This document shows positions 58,442 through 64,000 of a stretch of 64,000 nucleotides of DNA, one piece after another. Source of the stretch: Sordaria brevicollis (lineage: Eukaryota > Ascomycota > Sordariomycetes > Sordariales > Sordariaceae). The translations under genes were made by a program, and so were the position numbers. Each line of letters opens with the position of its first letter. Position 1 is the stretch's first letter. A model generated the notes under the pieces. The model did not search any database. It saw only the letters and a program-made list of their open reading frames with translations, and was not told the origin of the DNA. The stretch covers positions 868,001 to 932,000 of the forward strand of contig JAUTDP010000005.1 in the NCBI GenBank assembly GCA_033439795.1, in the 5' to 3' direction.

Positions 58442-59149
58442 TGTATACGAATTTCATTTTGTTAGCAAACCGCACCAAAATACAAACCTTCAAACAATTT
58501 CTAAATTCCTTTCTCACCGGAGTACATTACCAACCTTTCGTAACTAAGTTTCCTATACCGTTTTTGATTCTAATTATTCTAAAAATTTCGTATTTATTAT
58601 TTTATTATTACTTTTATTATTTTGGTCGATATAGCGCCTTTTAAAGAACCCGTATCCGTACGCGCCGCCCGCTAATTCTTCGAAGTAAAGATTCAATACC
58701 GTAATTAACGATTTTTAAGAACGTCGTTTAATACTAAGGAATTAAACTTCCGAAATACTACTAAACGGTTTAAATACAATAAAAATTAAATTTAAAAATA
58801 TTATACATTTTTAGAAAAACGTAATATATTAGCTATAAGCGCGCGGGGTCGTAATCGATTAATTAATTTTAATACTATAGAAAACGATATTATTGAAGTA
58901 TATACCTACTAATTAATCGAATTTAAATTTTTTATTAATAAAAATTTATTAATTAATACTACGAATAAATTACGGGTACGCTATATATTATTTCTAGGCA
59001 AAGTTAACGACGTATAATATTTATAATAAAAATACGATTACTTATAATTCGAATCGATTAAAATTAAATTAATAAAAGTATAGTAATTCTCTATAGAATA
59101 ATAAATCGAAATAATAATTAATTTCTTTAAGAAGAACGAAAAAGTTATT

Positions 59150-59960
59150 ACCAATTATCGAATTATTATTTCCAATTATTAAAATACCGACGAAACTAAT
59201 TATTATATAGCTATATTAATAAATAATTTAAAAATCTTAATAATAAAGAAGGAGAAAAAGAAATACGTAAACTGCTAATCCCCCGCCTTTAAAATTGTAA
59301 ATAAATAACTAATTATATAAAATATAATTAGAAATATTTAATTTAACTAATAAGGAATCTATTACACTTATCGGTAATAGCAATATAATTAGGGATTCGT
59401 TATTTATATTCGCGATTTTTAAATAATAACCAACGCTCGAAATAATTAATAATAATTTCAATAGCAACGCTCGCTTTACTTAATTAAATACTACGTTCAA
59501 TAATATTATAATTATAATAAATTAAATCCGTTATTTTAATAAATACTCCTTTAAATATTACGCAATAATAAAAAGCCGCGAAATCGATTTTCTAAAATAA
59601 TTTAACTACAACGAATATAAATATAATATTAAATTCGATATTTACAATTGTCTAGAAAATATTAAATATACGTTATAGACTAAGGTAAAACTAAAAGAGA
59701 GGATATATCGAATACTTACCCTCGACTCCTTTTCTAACTATTATAACTTTAATTTATACGAATACTATTTATAATTTAATATTATTTTAATTTTCTTACT
59801 ACCGTATATATCCTATTTTCTATAATTTATAAATATAGGAATTTTCTAACTATTAAAAGCAATTTACTAATACAAATTAAAAAACTATATATAAAGAAGA
59901 GAGTTATTAATATTAAAAAAGGATTATACATCGGAATTATAAACAAATTTCCTATATATT
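59150..59960 (+). pseudogene. Transposase relic (DDE, pogo/Fot1 family)
   Basis: Multiply interrupted remains of a DDE-1-type transposase. NTDET near 59180-59195 corresponds to the first catalytic Asp (W-N-x-DE). RILTLDSFSNYYNF near 59710-59750 corresponds to the RLLILDGHxSH region with the second Asp. LLPYISYFL followed by FINIGIF (59800-59850) corresponds to the PPHSSHxLQPLDVGVF block, where the third acidic residue now reads Asn (GAY to AAY, a G-to-A change as RIP produces). Weaker resemblance to the HTH part lies upstream (58650-59100), and an unidentified tail follows to about 61200. It cannot encode a working enzyme. Confidence 0.85.
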
Positions 59961-61327
59961 ATCCGGTTCCTATATATTAATTAATAATATTTATAAATAG
60001 GATATATAGGACCAAAGTTTCAAAAGGACGAATATCGTATTTAATTTTAAAAAAATTAATCTTTTCCCCTCAAATCCAATTCGAATATTCGAATCCCTAA
60101 AAACGAAAGTATCTAAAATTATTACCGTTACTTACCCCGAAATATAACCTAATTAAAACCGTTAAGCAATAATAAAATAAAGCCTTTCCTACTTCGAATC
60201 TATAATCGAACTTCGGAACTCCCTAATAAAAAGGGCATTCAAATATATAGAAATTACTATTAATAAAGGGTTATTTACTTACAATTATTAAAAAGAGTTT
60301 ACTATCGATAAGAAACGACGTCTCGAAACCCTTAATATAAAAAAAATACAACGTCGTTTCGTAAAACCAAATAGGGATATTATAACTAATATTACCGTTA
60401 AACGTATATAATATATATAAAAAATAAAAGAATAATATAATATAAAAGCTCTACGAAAGAAAGAATTAAAGGCCATTTACATTATAGCCAAAAATAAAGA
60501 AAAGAAATTAAAAGAGGAATAGGATAAGTAAAAGCGCTTCCCAATTAATAAAATACCCAATATTAACGGCCGCCCTTATATAAAAACCTTTAAAGAATTT
60601 CTAATTACGATTAATAAAACGGTTAATTTCATCCTTCTCAATCCTATTTATCCGCTCTAAATTAATAATAATAAGCGTAAACTTACCTTCTTTATTAATA
60701 AACTAATCGTTTAAATACCTAAATTTATAAAAAGAATTCTTCGAAATATATCTTCAATCGACGAAGGCCTACCTCTCCCTAGGGATAGCGTAAAATTTAT
60801 AGGAATTAATAACCCTATTCCGCTTAATTATTTTAATAATAAAAATAACGACGAATAAAAGGACGAAGATAACGGGGAGGAAAACGACTAAAAGTTCCCC
60901 ACCCTCCTAAAACCTTACAAATTTAATAATATTATATTAATAATACCAACCAATAGATTTACATTAATTTTAATACGCGGTAATAATCTTACCCCAATTA
61001 TAAGGATATTTACGTATATTAGAATTAACCGTTTAATTAGTAATTAGAAACTTAAAACTATAAAATTATTAGAAGAAGATAAGGAGGAGGGAGTATTACC
61101 CTCTTTAGAAGTACTACCCCCCTTATTTATACTAATACTTATATTTATACCTGTATTTATACCCCTAGTAACTAAAGAGGGTATTAGGGAGCTTTCTATA
61201 ACGTAATCGAATAGTCTATAGTCAATCTATTACGAAGTTTTGACAAAAATGCTTTATTTTTTTTAAATCTAGAGGTCGGATTTACTATAGTAATTCGATA
61301 GAAATACTGGATTTCACGGGTAAAAAG

Positions 61328-61432
61328 TGCCAAAACTGTCCGGTAATTTCTTGGTGTCCGGGATTTTTTTTCCCCACTCTCTGCGGGAGAGTGGGTGTAG
61401 ATTATTTACGCCTTGGCGCTGACACCCACGGG
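61328..61432. repeat. Right terminal inverted repeat of the transposon relic
   Basis: 105 bp, the inverted partner of 58337-58441, followed directly by the TA target duplication at 61433-61434. Confidence 0.95.
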
Positions 61433-62275
61433 TAGAAGAATCTGTGTCGGTTGGTCCTTCCTGCCGAACGACGAAACGAGCCGAGTCGTTATTTCCCGTC
61501 TGAAGACTCGCGTGGTCGTCAACGAGTGGGACCGGACCATGCACGCCAATGACTTGTACACACCCTGACAACTGTAGTCCCAGTCTCAGAAGAGAAAGAA
61601 CCCTTGGGATCTATCTGAAGGCGATCTTGACCTTCATCACGATGTTGAAAGGGATCGGTTGTGCGAGTTCAAGGTTACATAAAATCCGATCATTCTTAAA
61701 GTTGAACCGTTCCTGCCTTGAGATCTAGGCCTAGAAACAGGGGCATTATTCTTACGCAGCGGGTTTGCCGGTCCGTTCTTTCCTCACGAATCCCAGAACT
61801 GCGGTCCGATTTCCATCGATACCAGTTTCAACTTTCAAGTGGGAATAGAAAGTACGTACCTTCCTCGTAACTACCTCTACACTACGTATTACCGCAAACT
61901 GCCTAGACTTTTGTAGTGGCAGGGCAGGGGCGCTCTTTCCTTGCCTTGGTGGTTCACAAGCTTCGTCTCCAAAATCGATCGTTACCGTACCGGTACACTC
62001 CGCCGTCGCCCGCCGCTTGCCATTTCCAAACAACAAATTGTTTTTCTTCTTGAACTTGGACCATCCCACCTTCAACCTTCAACACCACTGCACCGTTTCC
62101 AACACTCACTTATCTTTTTCACAACCACCACCGCTTCATCGTACATACAGATCCTTCCTCACATCTTCAACGACCGTTCACGCGTAGCGACTCCTTCAAG
62201 CGGTCGTCTACGTGTTTATATATACACAGTTCAAATCCCAAGCTCCTATCTCACGTCAGTCGACGTTCATTCGCA
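61433..62275. promoter_or_regulatory. Promoter and leader region of rhb1 beside the transposon
   Basis: 843 bp between the transposon end and the Rheb start codon. Base composition is normal from the TA onward. The last 250 bp are C/T/A-rich leader. No upstream gene or clear box is seen. Confidence 0.5.
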
Positions 62276-63227
62276 ATGCCGTCCCCCGCCACGAAGCAGC
62301 GGAAGATCGCCATAGTAGGTAGTCGCTCCGTTGGTAAGTTCACACCTTTCTTTACTATCTGCTTCATTTTCTTCGGCACGTATCATCTCGTGGTTATCAC
62401 GTTGCCCTCACTTTGGCGCCAAAAATGCACGTCTGTGGCGTGAGAATCGCAGTCGCAGATGAGCTTCCCCCACCATCATCTCAAAGTGAAATGGAGGTGA
62501 ATCATCACCACAACAGATGCTAACTGAGATCGATCACACGCAGGCAAATCTTCTCTTGCGGTTCGCTTTGTGGACGGACACTTTGTCGAGTCCTACTACC
62601 CCACCATTGAGAATACGTTCTCAAAGGAGATCAAATGGAAGAACCAGGATTACTCGACCGAGATTGTTGACACAGCGGGCCAGGTACGTTCTGCTTTCCA
62701 CTCATGCTTGTTTATTTTCACATTGCCCTCAAATGGCGGGGTAGCTATCAACGCATGACGCATCTTATTGACACCGGTTGCTTCGACAGGATGAGTACTC
62801 TATTTTGAATAGTAAACACTTTATTGGCATCCATGGTTATATGCTTGTATACTCTGTCTCCTCTCTGGCCTCTTTTGAGATGGTTCAGGTCATTAGGGAT
62901 AAGATTCTGAACCACCTGGTAAGCAGCGCCTTGGCCTTTCAGGCCTGGCTGTCAAAACTCCCCGCGTTCTTTTACTGACTTCAACAGGGAACTGACAACG
63001 TACCCATTTGCATCGTCGGCAACAAGTCTGATCTGCGTCCTGAGCAGCGCCAGGTTACTCCCGAGGATGGCAAAGCCCTCGCCGAGAAGTACAAGTGCGC
63101 TTGGACAGAGGCTTCGGCTCGCTATGGCGAGAACGTATCCAGGGCTTTCGAGCTCTTGATCGGCGAGGTTGAGAAGTCAAACAACCCCACCGCGACCAAC
63201 GAGAATGGCAAGTGTGTGGTCATGTAA
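62276..63227 (+). CDS. rhb1: Rheb small GTPase
   Basis: Four exons: 62276-62333, 62544-62683, 62790-62918 and 62988-63227; 188 aa. A Ras-family GTPase; in animals and fission yeast it activates TORC1, and in budding yeast it affects amino-acid uptake. Motifs: P-loop GSRSVGKSS (the Rheb-type Arg at the third variable P-loop position), effector loop YYPTIENTF, DTAGQDEYSI, GNKSDL, and EASARYGENV. The C-terminus CVVM is a CaaX farnesylation signal. Introns: GTAAGT with GCTAAC branch; GTACGT; GTAAGC; the first splits a Gly codon inside the P-loop. The P-loop Arg and YxPTIENTF are diagnostic for Rheb over Ras. Confidence 0.96.
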
Positions 63228-64000
63228 GACAATTCAACTGGGCTTTGTCTGCGCGGTCACTACATATAGAGGGCTGGCCACATCTCTCATAAGCGGTGGC
63301 ACGCTCCAATGTCGGATCCTTTCATGAGCGATGGCAAGCTCTGCGACAAACACAGATCGAGGGAGTTTCACGCATACATGAAGACGGCATAACGACCACA
63401 GGCACTCTCACCGTCACCGACGGACATTATTGCAGAACATATTGCTTCATACGACACATGGTGGTGTGGCAGCCCCATACAACGTGGTACGGACAACCAG
63501 ACGTCTGAGACGCTGGATTAGTCCCTGGCATCGATTCTTCACCCACAAGACAAAGGGTTGAGATTTGGCACATCTCGAAAGAGAAAGCAAAGTCTTCTCA
63601 CTAGACGAGGGCTCGAGGGAACCGAAACCAAAACACACTTAACCCTACCACACATGGAGCTTGGCCGCTCACATCCATCACCGTTTAGCACTCGCATACC
63701 ACGACACGACTTTGTTTCTGCCTTTTTTTCACCGGAAAGCACTAGCGCGCAGGAGAGAAGGACAAGCGCTTGATCTCCTTTTGTTTTCCTCATCAGAGTT
63801 CGGATTTTCTTTTGACTGTTGATTTACCCTCGGTGTTTGATTTAAACGAGACTTTGGGACTCGGATTTGTGGATATAGAGAGGGGATTTCGGCACTATAC
63901 CTGGTTCGTGTTGTTCACATCCCTGCACGGATATGGGTTGGGAAATGGTTTGGAATGGGGTTTGAATCGGGAGAGGCGGAGGGTATTCTTTCTCCTTAAT
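63228..64000. other. 3' region of rhb1; no further gene seen
   Basis: 773 bp to the window end. It probably includes the rhb1 3' UTR. ORFs are short and unconvincing. Confidence 0.55.

Larger units (their letters stand above)
58337..61432 (+). mobile_element. RIP-degraded pogo/Fot1-like DNA transposon with long TIRs
   Basis: A 3096-bp element flanked by TA on both sides (58335-58336 and 61433-61434). Terminal inverted repeats of 105 bp (58337-58441 and 61328-61432) begin CCCGTGGGTGTCAGCGCC and differ at only four positions, all transitions. From about 58560 to 61310 the DNA turns extremely A/T- and TpA-rich, with stop codons in every frame, the mark of repeat-induced point mutation. A degraded transposase is still legible on the plus strand (separate entry). 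The element is longer than classical Fot1 (about 1.9 kb). TA duplication plus pogo-type transposase remains give the classification. Confidence 0.93.

Overview
The window looks like nuclear DNA of a filamentous ascomycete of the Sordariales, most likely Neurospora or a very close relative. The evidence is the intron style (short introns with GTRAGT-type donors and CTAAC-type branch sites), C-ending codon preference, a gene set typical of Pezizomycotina (GH115 glucuronidase, Urc1, Rab18-like GTPase), and a roughly 3 kb transposon relic degraded to TpA-rich sequence in the way expected of repeat-induced point mutation (RIP). The species call is inference; no database was searched.

Layout. 0-5.4 kb: a large GATA-type zinc finger protein (+) whose frame stays open for 91 codons past its stop, then a 293 bp inverted-repeat element. 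5.4-16.6 kb: RPA3 (-), one copy of a dispersed repeat, a bZIP factor (+) that carries an apparent one-base frameshift, ALB1 (-) and a membrane-anchored ubiquitin protease (+). 16.6-32.5 kb: a TA-flanked MITE, a triose-phosphate/nucleotide-sugar family transporter (+) with a 6-nt micro-exon, SRP72 (-), a secreted GH115 alpha-glucuronidase (+), an ABHD11-type mitochondrial hydrolase (+) and a Rab18-like GTPase (-). 32.5-45.4 kb: ribosomal protein eS1 (-), a small serine-rich protein (-), then about 8 kb with no gene I can support. 45.4-57 kb: URC1 (-) with a 4-nt micro-exon, the second dispersed-repeat copy, a second MITE, ELF1 (+), uracil phosphoribosyltransferase (-) and the cohesin-release factor WAPL (+). 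57-64 kb: a RIP-degraded pogo/Fot1-like DNA transposon with 105 bp terminal inverted repeats, then Rheb (+).

Most genes are unlinked housekeeping functions. The one functional pairing is URC1 and uracil phosphoribosyltransferase, about 4 kb apart on the same strand with ELF1 between; both belong to the fungal URC route of uracil breakdown. The mobile-element content (one full-size relic, two TA-flanked MITEs, one long inverted-repeat element and a dispersed pair) accounts for most of the non-genic structure I could find. Exon boundaries were worked out by eye from splice signals, reading phase and family conservation. Transcript data were not available.
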